Shown here one piece after another: positions 36,895-45,562 of a stretch of DNA of 64,000 nucleotides. The stretch's first letter is position 1. Each line of letters begins with the position of its first letter. The position numbers and the translations under genes were made by a program. This DNA is from Roseitalea sp. MMSF_3546 (lineage in GTDB: Bacteria > Pseudomonadota > Alphaproteobacteria > Rhizobiales > Rhizobiaceae): NCBI RefSeq assembly GCF_030732865.1, contig NZ_JASHKB010000006.1:62001-126000 (forward strand), in the 5' to 3' direction. The notes under the pieces were generated by a model that searched no databases, was not told the origin of the DNA, and saw nothing but the letters and a program-made list of their open reading frames with translations.

Positions 36895-36957
36895 GGTGCG
36901 GATGATGACCGAACTTCCCTGTTCGCCAATTTCGGTGGGGTACGCAAATACGAGTGT

Positions 36958-37006
36958 CCCTCTCCCCCCTTGTGGGGGAGATGTCCCGAAGGGACAGAGG
37001 GGGGTA
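36958..37006. repeat. Structured palindromic repeat, copy B
   Basis: Inverted relative to A: CTCCCCCC/GGGGGAG hairpin, then GTCCC-GAA-GGGAC hairpin, ending in CAGAGGGGGG. With copy A it brackets about 63 bp. Ends 14 nt after the DUF559 stop. Confidence 0.8.
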
Positions 37007-37019
37007 CCCGAAGGCTGCC

Positions 37020-37406
37020 TCAATCATCGAACTTCGCCTGTTTCTCATGGACCACAGCGACGATATGCCGGCACACGCCATCGATATCGCGTAGAACGTC
37101 ATCATTCCAGAAACGGACCACCGTCCAACCGTCGGCCTCCAGCGCAGCCGAGCGGGCCTTGTCTTCGGAGGCGATGTCCTCGCGGCCATGCTGTGACCCG
37201 TCGAGCTGGATCACGAGGCGGTGCTCCGGGCAGGCAAAATCGGCGATGAACTGTCTGATTGGGTATTGGCGACGGAAGCCGAAACCCATCAGCCGATGCG
37301 CACGCAGCTCGGCCCAAAGCTTCTTTTCCGCATCCGTCACATGCCGGCGCATGCGGCGCGCGTTTGCGCGCTGGCGGGCGGGGATGGGTGCATGGCCCGG
37401 TTTCAT
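37020..37406 (-). CDS. DUF559 endonuclease-like protein
   Basis: About 128 aa, a Vsr/PD-(D/E)xK-like DUF559 domain. Visible motifs: RRHVTDAEKKLWAELRAHRL, RQYPIRQFIADFACPEHRL, VIQLDGSQHG and GWTVVRFWNDDVL. Most relatives have Glu where this one has Gln in VIQLDG, which may weaken catalysis. The ATG at 37406 is taken as start; the frame stays open upstream through repeat copy C, so some annotations may extend it into the repeat. It is bracketed by repeat pairs A/B and C/D and separates two genes of the DUF2333 operon. Confidence 0.8.
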   Translation of the reverse strand: MKPGHAPIPARQRANARRMRRHVTDAEKKLWAELRAHRLMGFGFRRQYPIRQFIADFACPEHRLVIQLDGSQHGREDIASEDKARSAALEADGWTVVRFWNDDVLRDIDGVCRHIVAVVHEKQAKFDD

Positions 37407-37415
37407 CCCTGACCA

Positions 37416-37463
37416 CACTCTGTCCCTTCGGGACATCTCCCCCACACGGGGGGAGCGTGGCGC
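37416..37463. repeat. Structured palindromic repeat, copy C
   Basis: CTCTGTCCC-TTC-GGGAC hairpin, then CTCCCCC/GGGGGGAG around ACAC. Lies immediately before the DUF559 start on that gene's 5' side. Same orientation as copy A. Confidence 0.8.
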
Positions 37464-37522
37464 TCATGTTCACGCCGGGCACCAAATTCGGCAGCGAAGG
37501 AGAGAGGGCCGATCTTTGCTCC

Positions 37523-37571
37523 ATTCTCCCCCCTTGTGGGGGAGATGTCGGCGCAGCCGACAGAGGGGGGT
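37523..37571. repeat. Structured palindromic repeat, copy D
   Basis: CTCCCCCC/GGGGGAG hairpin, then GTCGGC-GCA-GCCGAC hairpin, ending CAGAGGGGGG. The small stem differs from copies B and C (GTCCC/GGGAC) at paired positions on both sides, a compensatory change. Lies 34 nt downstream of the stop of the 386-aa gene. Confidence 0.8.
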
Positions 37572-37604
37572 TCATCATCTCCAAATGGGCGCACATTCAC
37601 AGGC

Positions 37605-38765
37605 TCAAACATCCGAGATCACGTGTTCGCCCGAGATGATGTGCGTCTTGTAGCCGGCGAAGATGGTCTTGGCCTGCCCCGCCGCGTACAGCGCCTGATA
37701 GGCCTCGTGCGGGATCAGCGCGTGCTTTTCATAGGCCGAAACGCCCATGCGCGCCGCCTCCAGGTCGTCCGTGTCGATATGGAATTCCTCGCGCGGCGGC
37801 GCCGACGACCACAGCCCCTTGCGCCCAGGCCGTTCGTGCTGCGAGTACACGTCCTGGATCGTCCAGGTCAGAAGCCAGGCGTTCCGCGCCGCGCCGACCT
37901 TGTCCAGAATGATCGACACCGTGTCGTTGTTCTGGGTGATGCCGGCCGAGTAGAACGGCCCGAGCACGATGCGCCGCAACTGCTTGGGATGCAGGCTCGC
38001 AAATTCCTCGTCCATATTCGCCGCGATCGTGGCCGGGGTCAGCGAATAGGCCGAATTGGCCTCGGCCCACTGGTCGAAGGGCCGGGCCAGTTCGGGATTG
38101 AGCAGCCCGCCCACGGGCAGGGGAATATCGACCTTGCGGTTGAAGGCGCCGTCCTTGCCGACCAGCGTCTTGACCATGTCGGGCGTGGAATCCTCGACCA
38201 CCACCGAATAGACCAGCGGCAGGTTGGCCGAGCCGTCGAAAGCCCCCCAATGGGTGACGTAGTAGGGCCGGCCCGATCGCGGATTGGCCGAAACCTTGAT
38301 CGTCTCGGGCAGCACGAACGGCGTGAAGAACTCGGCCGCCTCGATGGTCTCCAGATAGAGCCGCTCGGCCAGCGTGTCCTGCAACTCCTTCGGGAAGGCC
38401 TTGTGGCGCAGGATGAAATCGGCCATGTCGGCGCGCAGCGCCGCCGGTTCGGGAATGGCGGCAAGACGGTCTGTCGCGCTGCGCCGGTCCTTTTCCAGTT
38501 CCAGCACGTTCTGGTAGACCGGAAAACCGCTCTCGGCGCGCGAGATGCGGAACCGGTCGGAGAAGTCGAGCCTGTTGCGCCAGCTGTCGAAGGAGGCGGC
38601 CAGCCGCACGAGATAGGGCACCACCGTGCGCGCCACCAGTTCGTGCTGGTAGAGCGGGGAATTGTCGTCGCGCAGGAACGTGTCGAGCCCTTCCAGCGCC
38701 GCGCCGATCGAGGCGAAATAGCGCGCCACGGGATTGTCGGCGTCGATATGGGTCGCCCGGCTCAC
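37605..38765 (-). CDS. Conserved operon protein, 386 aa, unrecognised
   Basis: Predicted soluble protein with no signal, membrane helix or catalytic motif I know. The N-terminal half is helical (LQDTLAERLYLETIEAAEFF); the middle is beta-rich with SGRPYYVTHWGAFDGSANLP. Start GTG at 38765, with GGAG 7 nt upstream. It begins 33 nt after the coiled-coil gene and is followed, beyond the repeat/DUF559 insertion, by the AAA ATPase. Membership in the DUF2333 operon is the only functional clue. Confidence 0.72.
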   Translation of the reverse strand: MSRATHIDADNPVARYFASIGAALEGLDTFLRDDNSPLYQHELVARTVVPYLVRLAASFDSWRNRLDFSDRFRISRAESGFPVYQNVLELEKDRRSATDRLAAIPEPAALRADMADFILRHKAFPKELQDTLAERLYLETIEAAEFFTPFVLPETIKVSANPRSGRPYYVTHWGAFDGSANLPLVYSVVVEDSTPDMVKTLVGKDGAFNRKVDIPLPVGGLLNPELARPFDQWAEANSAYSLTPATIAANMDEEFASLHPKQLRRIVLGPFYSAGITQNNDTVSIILDKVGAARNAWLLTWTIQDVYSQHERPGRKGLWSSAPPREEFHIDTDDLEAARMGVSAYEKHALIPHEAYQALYAAGQAKTIFAGYKTHIISGEHVISDV

Positions 38766-38798
38766 GATGGCTCCGGCCCGCCGGCTGGGACGGGGATC

Positions 38799-39887
38799 CT
38801 AGGTGCGCACATAGTCGGCGGCGTTGTGTTTCTTCATCACCTCCTCGAACCGGCGCGCAAAGGCGTCGTCGGCCAGCTTCTTGCGCCGCTGGATGTCCTG
38901 GGTGGCGATCATGTTGCCTTCATGCATTTCCAGAAGATCGGCGATATGGCTTTGCGCCGCCGCGCCGATGCCGGCCATGGTCGTCTCGGCGGCGGTGTCG
39001 ACCTGGCTGCCCAGCGTGTTGATCTTGTGGGCCACGTCCTGCTGGGCGGCGGTCTTCAGCGAATCCTCGAGCGCCTTGTAAAGGACGATGCGCTGTTCGG
39101 TGTCGATCGTCAGCTTGTTGATCAGCGTCTGCTGCGCCGCCTTCTGGTTGTTGAGCGAGTCGACGAAGGTCTGGAACATGGAGGTATAGCGCTCCAGCGT
39201 CTGGCTCTCCGCCAGCAGCGTCTGCTCCTTGGCCTGCATCTCGTTGTACTCGGTGGCCAGTTCCGAGCGCTTGCCCTCCAGTTCCGACCGGTCCTTCTGA
39301 TTGGTCGAGGCGGCGATCTGGTTTTCCATATCCAGCAGCATCGGGTTGAGCTCCTCAATGCGCTTTTGCGTCGTCTCGAGCTCTTCCATGGTCGCCGTGC
39401 GCCGGTCGATGACCTGCCTCAGGCTTTGCTCGGAGGAATCGTAGCGCCGGTCGAGGATCTCGCGCTGGTTGGTCAGTATGCCCACGATCGTGTCCGACTT
39501 GGTCAGAAGTTCCTGCAGATTGCCGGCCAGCGACATGTTGCGCACGCGCTCGGACCGCATGCGCTGCATGCGCTGCTTGGAGAAAATCCCGATGAACTGC
39601 TCCATGGTCGTATAGGACTTCATGGATTCGAACTCGGCGCCGAACACGTTGGTGGCATCCTCCAGCCCGATGATCAGGTCGGCGATGTTCGCCTCCATCA
39701 CGTTTTGCTGCTGCAGAACGTCCTGGATGCGGGCATTTTCGATGTCGAAATCGACGTCTCCGATCGTCCCGTCCGCCTCGGCGAGCTTGTCGAGCACCGT
39801 GCCGGACTGTTCGATCTTGGTCTGCATGTCCTCGACGACCTGCTTGGTGCGTTCGATCTCCGCATCGAAATTCTGCAAACTCGCCAT
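38799..39887 (-). CDS. Long coiled-coil protein heading the DUF2333 operon
   Basis: 362-aa protein that is almost wholly alpha-helical with heptad-like repeats (for example RRTATMEELETTQKRIEELN). No signal or membrane segment. The C-terminal part loosely recalls TelA-type toxic-anion-resistance proteins and PspA-like coiled coils, but I see no diagnostic motif. The ATG at 39887 has GGGGAGAA upstream. First gene of the operon, so it may be the scaffold on which the AAA ATPase works. Confidence 0.75.
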   Translation of the reverse strand: MASLQNFDAEIERTKQVVEDMQTKIEQSGTVLDKLAEADGTIGDVDFDIENARIQDVLQQQNVMEANIADLIIGLEDATNVFGAEFESMKSYTTMEQFIGIFSKQRMQRMRSERVRNMSLAGNLQELLTKSDTIVGILTNQREILDRRYDSSEQSLRQVIDRRTATMEELETTQKRIEELNPMLLDMENQIAASTNQKDRSELEGKRSELATEYNEMQAKEQTLLAESQTLERYTSMFQTFVDSLNNQKAAQQTLINKLTIDTEQRIVLYKALEDSLKTAAQQDVAHKINTLGSQVDTAAETTMAGIGAAAQSHIADLLEMHEGNMIATQDIQRRKKLADDAFARRFEEVMKKHNAADYVRT

Positions 39888-40078
39888 CGGCCGATTCTCC
39901 CCAGGGTGCGCGACAGCGCCGATATAAGTCCGGGCGATGACAATTGAAAGTCGACCATCCGTCAAGCATGACGCGCATGCCGGCGCGCGCCGCCGCGCCG
40001 GCTTGTCCGATGGCGCGCAGCTGGCGTAGACCGATACCGCACCGACGCCCGCGGCGCGGACGCCGACAGGAGCCGACC

Positions 40079-40858
40079 ATGACGCAAAAACCCTCCGGAC
40101 AGGTCATCCGCCCCACCGATGCCCAGGCCATCCGGATGGCCAGGACGCTCGTCGCCAGCGCCCGCCACGGCGCGCTGGCGGTGCTGCCGAACGCGGCGTC
40201 CGGCTTTCCCAATGTCAGCCGCGTCCAGCTTTCCACCGACTTCGACGGCACGCCGGCGATCCTGGTGTCGGCCCTTTCGCCGCATACCGGCGCGCTGATC
40301 GCCGACGCGCGCTGCTCGCTGCTTGTCGGCGAGGTCGGCAAGGGCGACCCGCTCGCCCATCCGCGCATCACGCTTGCCGCCCGCGCCGCCCGCATCGAGC
40401 GCGACACCCAGGCGCATGCGCGGATCCGTCGCCGCCATCTGGCGCGCCATCCCAAGGCCAGTCTCTATGCCGATTTCGGCGATTTCGCCTTCTTCCGGCT
40501 CGATGTCGTCGCCGGCAGCCTCAATGGCGGCTTCGGCAAGGCCTATGAGCTGACCGCCGAGGACCTGGCGCTTGCCGGCGATGCGGCGGGCATCGCCGAG
40601 ATCGAACATGGCGCGATCGCCCACATGAACGCCGACCACCGCGATGCCATCGCCCTTTATGCCCGCGTGCATGGCGGCCGGCGGGACGAGGGGCCGTGGT
40701 TCATCGCCACCATGGACAGCGAGGGCATGGATCTGGTCTCGGGCGATGCGATCGTGCGCGTCTTCTACCCCGCCCCGCTGGCCAGCGCCGCCGAGCTGCG
40801 CAAGGTGCTCAAGCAGATGGCCGACGAGGCCCGTGCCGTGCAAGGTGACCCGTCATGA
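40079..40858 (+). CDS. HugZ/pyridoxamine-phosphate-oxidase-like protein with DUF2470
   Basis: 259-aa protein. Residues about 15-160 form the split-barrel flavin/heme domain (ARHGALAVLPNAASGFPNVS, CSLLVGEVGKGDPLAHPR). The C-terminal 80 residues are a DUF2470 domain (AIAHMNADHRDAIALYA). HugZ members degrade heme, others are reductases of unknown substrate; the typical family layout is kept here. AGGAG lies 6 nt before the ATG at 40079. The next gene starts at an ATGA overlap, so the three genes from here to 42497 are coupled. Confidence 0.85.
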   Translation: MTQKPSGQVIRPTDAQAIRMARTLVASARHGALAVLPNAASGFPNVSRVQLSTDFDGTPAILVSALSPHTGALIADARCSLLVGEVGKGDPLAHPRITLAARAARIERDTQAHARIRRRHLARHPKASLYADFGDFAFFRLDVVAGSLNGGFGKAYELTAEDLALAGDAAGIAEIEHGAIAHMNADHRDAIALYARVHGGRRDEGPWFIATMDSEGMDLVSGDAIVRVFYPAPLASAAELRKVLKQMADEARAVQGDPS

Positions 40859-41694
40859 CCCTGCTTGCAGAACGCCACGCCGCCTTCGCGGCCCTGCACC
40901 GGTCGGGCTGCTTTGCCATTCCCAATCCCTGGGACGCCGGTTCCGCGCGCATCATGGCGGCCTGCGGCGCCCGCGCGCTGGCAACGACCAGCGCCGGCCT
41001 TGCCTTCACGCTCGGCCGGCCGGACATGGGCCGGGTGACACGCGAGGAGGCGCTGGCCCACGCCGAGGACCTGTTGCGCGCCACGCCACTGCCGGTCACC
41101 GGCGATTTCGAGAACGGCTTTGGCGATGCGCCCGACGATGTCGCGCTGACGGTGCGCATGGCCGGCGAGATCGGCCTGTCGGGCTGCTCGATCGAGGACA
41201 CGCAGATGACGGCGGGCAATCCGCCCTATCGGTTCGATGCCGCGGTCGAGCGGATCGCGGCGGCCGTCGATGCGGCAAGGGCGCTCGGCAGGCCATTCGT
41301 TCTGTGCGCGCGGGCCGACGGGATCATGAACGGCCACTACGACACCGACGAAGCGATCCGCCGCATCCGCGCCTTCGAGGCGGCGGGCGCCGACCTTGTC
41401 TATGCGCCGCTGCCACCGGACATGGCGGCGCTCGAGCGGATCGTCCGGTCGGTCGGCGCGCCGGTCAACGCGCTCGCCGCGGGACCGCATACCGGCATCG
41501 GCCTGGCCGAATTCGCCGCCATCGGGGTCCGGCGCGTCTCGGTCGGCTCGGCCATTGCGCGGCTGACACATGCGGCGATCCTCGCGGCAAGCCGTTCCAT
41601 GCTCGAAGCCGGCGATTTCTCGGCCCTCGCCGCAGGGGCGAGCGGCGACGAGATCGACCGGCTGCTCGAGCAAGGCGCCGACCGCGATCGATGA
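40855..41694 (+). CDS. Isocitrate lyase / PEP mutase superfamily protein
   Basis: 279-aa TIM-barrel protein of the ICL/PEPM family: NPWDAGSARIMAACGARALA and TTSAGLAFTLG near the N terminus, GDFENGFGD for the metal-binding segment, and SGCSIEDTQMTAG. It lacks the KKCGH-type motif of true isocitrate lyase. Members cleave or form C-C or C-P bonds in small acids; the substrate here is unknown. Overlaps its upstream neighbour by ATGA and the downstream methyltransferase by ATGA. Confidence 0.87.
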   Translation: MTLLAERHAAFAALHRSGCFAIPNPWDAGSARIMAACGARALATTSAGLAFTLGRPDMGRVTREEALAHAEDLLRATPLPVTGDFENGFGDAPDDVALTVRMAGEIGLSGCSIEDTQMTAGNPPYRFDAAVERIAAAVDAARALGRPFVLCARADGIMNGHYDTDEAIRRIRAFEAAGADLVYAPLPPDMAALERIVRSVGAPVNALAAGPHTGIGLAEFAAIGVRRVSVGSAIARLTHAAILAASRSMLEAGDFSALAAGASGDEIDRLLEQGADRDR

Positions 41695-42497
41695 CGGTCA
41701 CCGAGATCACCGATCCCGACGACCCCCGCCTCGCCGCCTATCGCGACATCCGCGAGCGCGACCTCGTGCGCCGCGACGGCCGGTTCGTTGCCGAAGGCAC
41801 GACCGTGCTCAACGTTCTGGCGCGCCAGCAGCGCTTCGCCGTCGAGAGCGCGCTGATCCTGAAGAACCGGCTGGCCGGCCTTTCCGACCTGCTCGCCGAC
41901 CTGCCCGCCGATGTTCCGGTCTATAGCGCCCCGCGGGCCGTCATCGACGCGGTGGCCGGCTTTCCGATCCATCGCGGCGTGCTCGCCATTGGCCACAGGC
42001 GCCGGGACTGCGACGGCCCGCCGGCCCATGCGGACCTGCGCAGCTGGACCACCGTCGTGGCGCTTTGCGGTCTTGCCAATCACGACAATGTCGGCGCCGT
42101 CTTCCGCAACGCGGTGGCGCTCGGCGCCGATGCCGTGGTCATGGATGCGGCGTCCTGCGATCCGCTCTATCGCAAGGCACTGCGCGTTTCGGTCGGCGGC
42201 GTCCTGGTCCTGCCCTGGCACCGCTTCGAGAGCACCACGGCCATGGCCGACTTCCTCGCCGGGCATGGTTTCGCCCTTGTCGGCCTGTCGCCATCGGGCA
42301 CCGGGCGGCTCGAGAGCTGGACGCCGCCGGCACGCACCGCGCTCGTTCTGGGCACTGAGGGTGCCGGCCTGCCGCCCGATATCCTTGCCCGGGCGCAGAC
42401 CCTGCGCATCGCCATGGCGCGCGATTTCGACAGCCTCAACGTGGCGACGAGCGCCGCCCTCGTCTTGCATCACATGCGCGCGTTTTCCGCACGGTAA
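41691..42497 (+). CDS. TrmH-family RNA 2'-O-methyltransferase
   Basis: 268-aa SPOUT methyltransferase. An N-terminal substrate-binding part (RRDGRFVAEGTTVLNVLA) is followed by the SAM-knot motifs ALCGLANHDNVGAVFRNA, ALVLGTEGAGLPP and IAMARDFDSLNVATSAAL. The N-terminal extension suggests an rRNA or tRNA target different from TrmL, but which one is unclear. Start ATG at 41691 overlaps the previous stop. It converges with the coiled-coil gene at 42505. Confidence 0.88.
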   Translation: MTVTEITDPDDPRLAAYRDIRERDLVRRDGRFVAEGTTVLNVLARQQRFAVESALILKNRLAGLSDLLADLPADVPVYSAPRAVIDAVAGFPIHRGVLAIGHRRRDCDGPPAHADLRSWTTVVALCGLANHDNVGAVFRNAVALGADAVVMDAASCDPLYRKALRVSVGGVLVLPWHRFESTTAMADFLAGHGFALVGLSPSGTGRLESWTPPARTALVLGTEGAGLPPDILARAQTLRIAMARDFDSLNVATSAALVLHHMRAFSAR

Positions 42498-42504
42498 CGT
42501 GCCG

Positions 42505-43731
42505 TCAGCCCGGCTTGCCGGTTCCGTCCGCCTTGTCCTGCAGCGCGCGGATGCGGGCCGCCAGGCTGACACGGCCGGCATCGCCTTCCTCGCCATTGCC
42601 GGCCACCATGTCCGGGATCGGCGAGCCCTCGCCCTCGAGCATGGCGGCCATGTGGACCACCTGCGCGGCGAGCTGGCCGATCTCCTCGCGCAGGGCCGCC
42701 TGGCCGGCCTCGTCGGCGGCGGACGTGGCGCCGTGCAGGCGCGCCTCGGCCGCCTCGGCGCGCGCGCGCTCCTGCTTCACATCGGTCATCAACTGCGCGA
42801 TCCGCGCGTTCATGCCCTCGATCACCGCTTCGGGGTCGCGACCGCCAAGGGCCTTTATCATCCGGTTGAGCCGAACGGTGACCTCGCCGAGCTCGCGCTC
42901 CACCTCCGCGCGTTCGCGCTCGGCGTCCTCGACACGGTGTTCGAGTTCGGCCATCGCCGCCTCGCTGCCGATCCGGTCGTCCTGTGCCGCGCGCATCTGC
43001 CGCCGGCGCGACTTGACGCGCTCCTGCAACTCGTCATGGCGCTTGCGGGCCCGTTCGAGCTCGGCTTCGAGCTGTTCGACGCGCTGGCGCTCGCTCTTGA
43101 GCAGTTGCGCGGTCTGCTTGGCCTCCGCCGCGCTGGCGCGCGCCTGTTCCTGCTGCTCGCGGGCCTTTTCGCGCAAGGTGCCGATCTGCGCTTCCAGCTT
43201 GGCGATGGTGCGCGTCTGCCGGTCGAGATCCGCGCGCGCCTTCTTGAGCTGGCCTTCGGTTTCGCTGGTCAGCCGCTCCAGGCCCTCCTGCTCGGCCTGG
43301 CGCGCGGACAGCGTCGCCTGCACCGTGCTCAACTCGAGCCGCGTCTCCGACAGCGCATCGCTGGTCGTCGCAAGTTCCTCCTCGAGCGCGTCGATCCGCG
43401 CCGTCAGTTCGGCGATCTCGGCGTCGCGCGCCCCGATGATCTCGTCCTTCTCGCGCATGGCCAGCGCATGTCCGCTGATCTCGGCGGCCTGCTGGCTTGT
43501 CACCTCGAGCTGCTTCTTGAGCGCCATGTCGAGCTTGCGTCGGGCGATGGCGTGTTCGGCGCGCAGCCGGTCCTTGTCCGCCTGCAGCTCCTTGACCGTC
43601 ATCGGCACGGCATTCTCGATGCGCTTGCGCGTCAGATGCACGGCCCGGCGCCAGATCGCCGGGGCCACGATCATCACCAGGAGTATGGCCGACACGAAGC
43701 CGGCGGCAAAGAACAGACCAGATTCAATCAA
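42505..43731 (-). CDS. Membrane-anchored coiled-coil protein, unrecognised
   Basis: 408-aa protein with one N-terminal membrane helix (about residues 6-26, GLFFAAGFVSAILLVMIVAP) and then about 300 residues of near-continuous coiled coil rich in Glu, Arg, Ala and Gln. The C-terminal 60 residues are less regular. No enzymatic motif. Such proteins can be envelope scaffolds or division-related, but no specific role can be claimed. Stop lies 7 nt from the convergent methyltransferase stop. Confidence 0.75.
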   Translation of the reverse strand: MIESGLFFAAGFVSAILLVMIVAPAIWRRAVHLTRKRIENAVPMTVKELQADKDRLRAEHAIARRKLDMALKKQLEVTSQQAAEISGHALAMREKDEIIGARDAEIAELTARIDALEEELATTSDALSETRLELSTVQATLSARQAEQEGLERLTSETEGQLKKARADLDRQTRTIAKLEAQIGTLREKAREQQEQARASAAEAKQTAQLLKSERQRVEQLEAELERARKRHDELQERVKSRRRQMRAAQDDRIGSEAAMAELEHRVEDAERERAEVERELGEVTVRLNRMIKALGGRDPEAVIEGMNARIAQLMTDVKQERARAEAAEARLHGATSAADEAGQAALREEIGQLAAQVVHMAAMLEGEGSPIPDMVAGNGEEGDAGRVSLAARIRALQDKADGTGKPG

Positions 43732-43847
43732 CGAGCCAGCATCCGGTTCGGGCGGTCATCGGCCGCACGGGATCCGCGCGACAAAAGGGCCGCCACCGGC
43801 AGCCCTGTTATCGCGCGTCCCGCAAGCTGGCAATCGCCCCGGCGATG

Positions 43848-44540
43848 TCAGAAGGGATTCCAGGTCGGCTGCGGGGTCAGCTTGAGATAGCCCACATTGG
43901 CGCCAAGGCGCAGGCCGACGCCGGTGCGCACCGGCACCAGGATGACGTTGTTGCGCTTGAGCACGTTGATGCCGAGCCCGGCGACCAGATAGGCCGAGCC
44001 GGCCACGCCGCCATAGCGGCCATGCAGATTGGCGATCGAGGGCAGGTTGTAGACAAGCATCATGGTGCGCGCGCCCTCGCCGCCGAAATCCCAGCCGATC
44101 GACGGCCCCTGCCAGAAGACGGCATGGTCGCCCGCATTCTTGGTGTACAGCGTGCCCTCGCCATAGGTCACCCCACCGACGAAGGCGCCCGCGCCCTCCT
44201 GGCCCAGAATGTAGCCGTTCGGCAGTCCGTAGGTCGCAAACAGCTGCTCGATCGCCGTCGCCAGCGCGCCCGAGGTGGTGCCGAAGAAATCATGGCCCGC
44301 GGCGACGATCTCCGGCGCGCTGTAGGGGCTGGGCTGCGTCTGGTATTGCTGGTACTGCGGCTGCTGATATTGCGGCTGCTGGTACTGCCGTTGCTGGTAT
44401 TGCGGCTGGCCCTGATACTGCGCCTGCGCCTGGCCCGACCACAACAGGCCGGCCAAAACGACCAGAACCGCCATCGAAACGGCCCATTCGCGCCGCCTGG
44501 CAATGTCCGCGGCCTTCGATGTCGTCGCTTGTGCTCTCAT
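43848..44540 (-). CDS. DUF1134 (EipA-type) envelope protein with Gln/Tyr repeats
   Basis: 230-aa exported protein. A signal segment (about residues 23-42, ending SGQAQA) leads into a low-complexity stretch of PQYQQ-type units (about 43-75), then the DUF1134 domain (SAPEIVAAGHDFFGTTSGAL, YVLGQEG-like YILGQEGAGAFVGG, GLRLGANVGYLK). DUF1134 includes Brucella EipA, a periplasmic protein needed for envelope integrity. The ATG at 44540 is chosen because it sits directly before the signal segment. The repeat region is coded by imperfect 15-nt units and may vary in length between strains. Confidence 0.9.
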   Translation of the reverse strand: MRAQATTSKAADIARRREWAVSMAVLVVLAGLLWSGQAQAQYQGQPQYQQRQYQQPQYQQPQYQQYQTQPSPYSAPEIVAAGHDFFGTTSGALATAIEQLFATYGLPNGYILGQEGAGAFVGGVTYGEGTLYTKNAGDHAVFWQGPSIGWDFGGEGARTMMLVYNLPSIANLHGRYGGVAGSAYLVAGLGINVLKRNNVILVPVRTGVGLRLGANVGYLKLTPQPTWNPF

Positions 44541-44806
44541 GATCCCAACTCCGCCCTTGGGGCTGTCCGGCGCGGCCATGCGGCCCGTCGCGCCCTGTGA
44601 CCCACACCCGCCGACGATGGACCGGCAATCTGGCGCGGTCGGGGCGCGAGCGCTTTGATGATTAGCTTTACGCCCTTGTGGTTTCCACTTTGTTAAGCGT
44701 GACTTGCCTTCTTCCCGCATCACCGGAGCGCGGCATTGCCGGACGTTTCGGCAGCCGTTAACGTCGCTTCACCTCACTGCGCGATTCGCTAGCGACAGGC
44801 CAAGAA

Positions 44807-45436
44807 ATGACCGAACCGGACAGGCTCACCCCGTCGGAACTGGCATCCCTGCTTTGCAGCCGCGTCTGCCACGACATCATCTCGCCCGTCGGCGCGATCA
44901 ACAACGGCCTGGAACTGCTCGAGGACGGAGCCGCCGACGAGGAGGCCATGGATCTGGTGCGCACCAGCGCCGTCAACGCCTCGGCGCGTCTGCAATTTGC
45001 GCGCATCGCCTTCGGCGCGGCCGGCTCGGCCGGCGTGCAGATCGACACCGGCGATGCCCACACCGTCGCATCGGCCTTCATGAAGGGCGAAAAGGCCGAT
45101 TTCGCCTGGCATGGCGAGCGCGCGCTCCTGCCCAAGAACCAGGTCAAGCTGCTGCTCAACCTGATCCTGATCGGCAACGCCTCGATACCGCGCGGCGGCA
45201 CGCTCGACTGCCGTTTCGAACTCGGCGACGACAAGCCCCGCTTCGCGGTTACCGCCACCGGTCCGATGATGCGCGTGCCGCAGAAATTCGCCGACTATCA
45301 CGAGGGCCGCTTCGGCCCCGAGCCGATCGATGCCCATTCGGTGCAGTTCTACTACACGCTGGTCCTGGCCGCCGAGTCCGGCATGACCGTCAGCATCGAC
45401 TGGACCGACGCGGCGATCACCTACGCCGCCGCGTAA
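44807..45436 (+). CDS. chpT: Histidine phosphotransferase ChpT
   Basis: 209-aa phosphotransferase that passes phosphate from the CckA histidine kinase to CtrA and CpdR in the alphaproteobacterial cell cycle. The phosphorylated His is H22 in SRVCHDIISPVGAINNGLEL, followed by a degenerate kinase-like ATPase fold (QVKLLLNLILIGNASIP). Length is that of ChpT. A GATTC (CcrM-type) site lies at 44783-44787, and a GTTAAC half-site a little further upstream. Its neighbours, a receiver protein and ctrA, fit this role. Confidence 0.93.
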   Translation: MTEPDRLTPSELASLLCSRVCHDIISPVGAINNGLELLEDGAADEEAMDLVRTSAVNASARLQFARIAFGAAGSAGVQIDTGDAHTVASAFMKGEKADFAWHGERALLPKNQVKLLLNLILIGNASIPRGGTLDCRFELGDDKPRFAVTATGPMMRVPQKFADYHEGRFGPEPIDAHSVQFYYTLVLAAESGMTVSIDWTDAAITYAAA

Positions 45437-45562
45437 ACGAAGCGTTGACCGGTCCGGTCAACTCCGACGCACACTCTTCATGGCCGATTAACCGCCTCCC
45501 TTAAGGGCGTGGCAAAACCCTTCTGCTAGATTTGCGACGAGCAAAGCGTCCGAGGGTCGAAG

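Noticed and set aside
36848-37571. CRISPR array
   Set aside because: The repeats alternate in orientation, are unevenly spaced, lie outside and around a gene, and there are no cas genes.
45487-45505. CtrA box upstream of the receiver gene
   Set aside because: TTAA copies are 9 nt apart, not the 7 nt of the CtrA motif.
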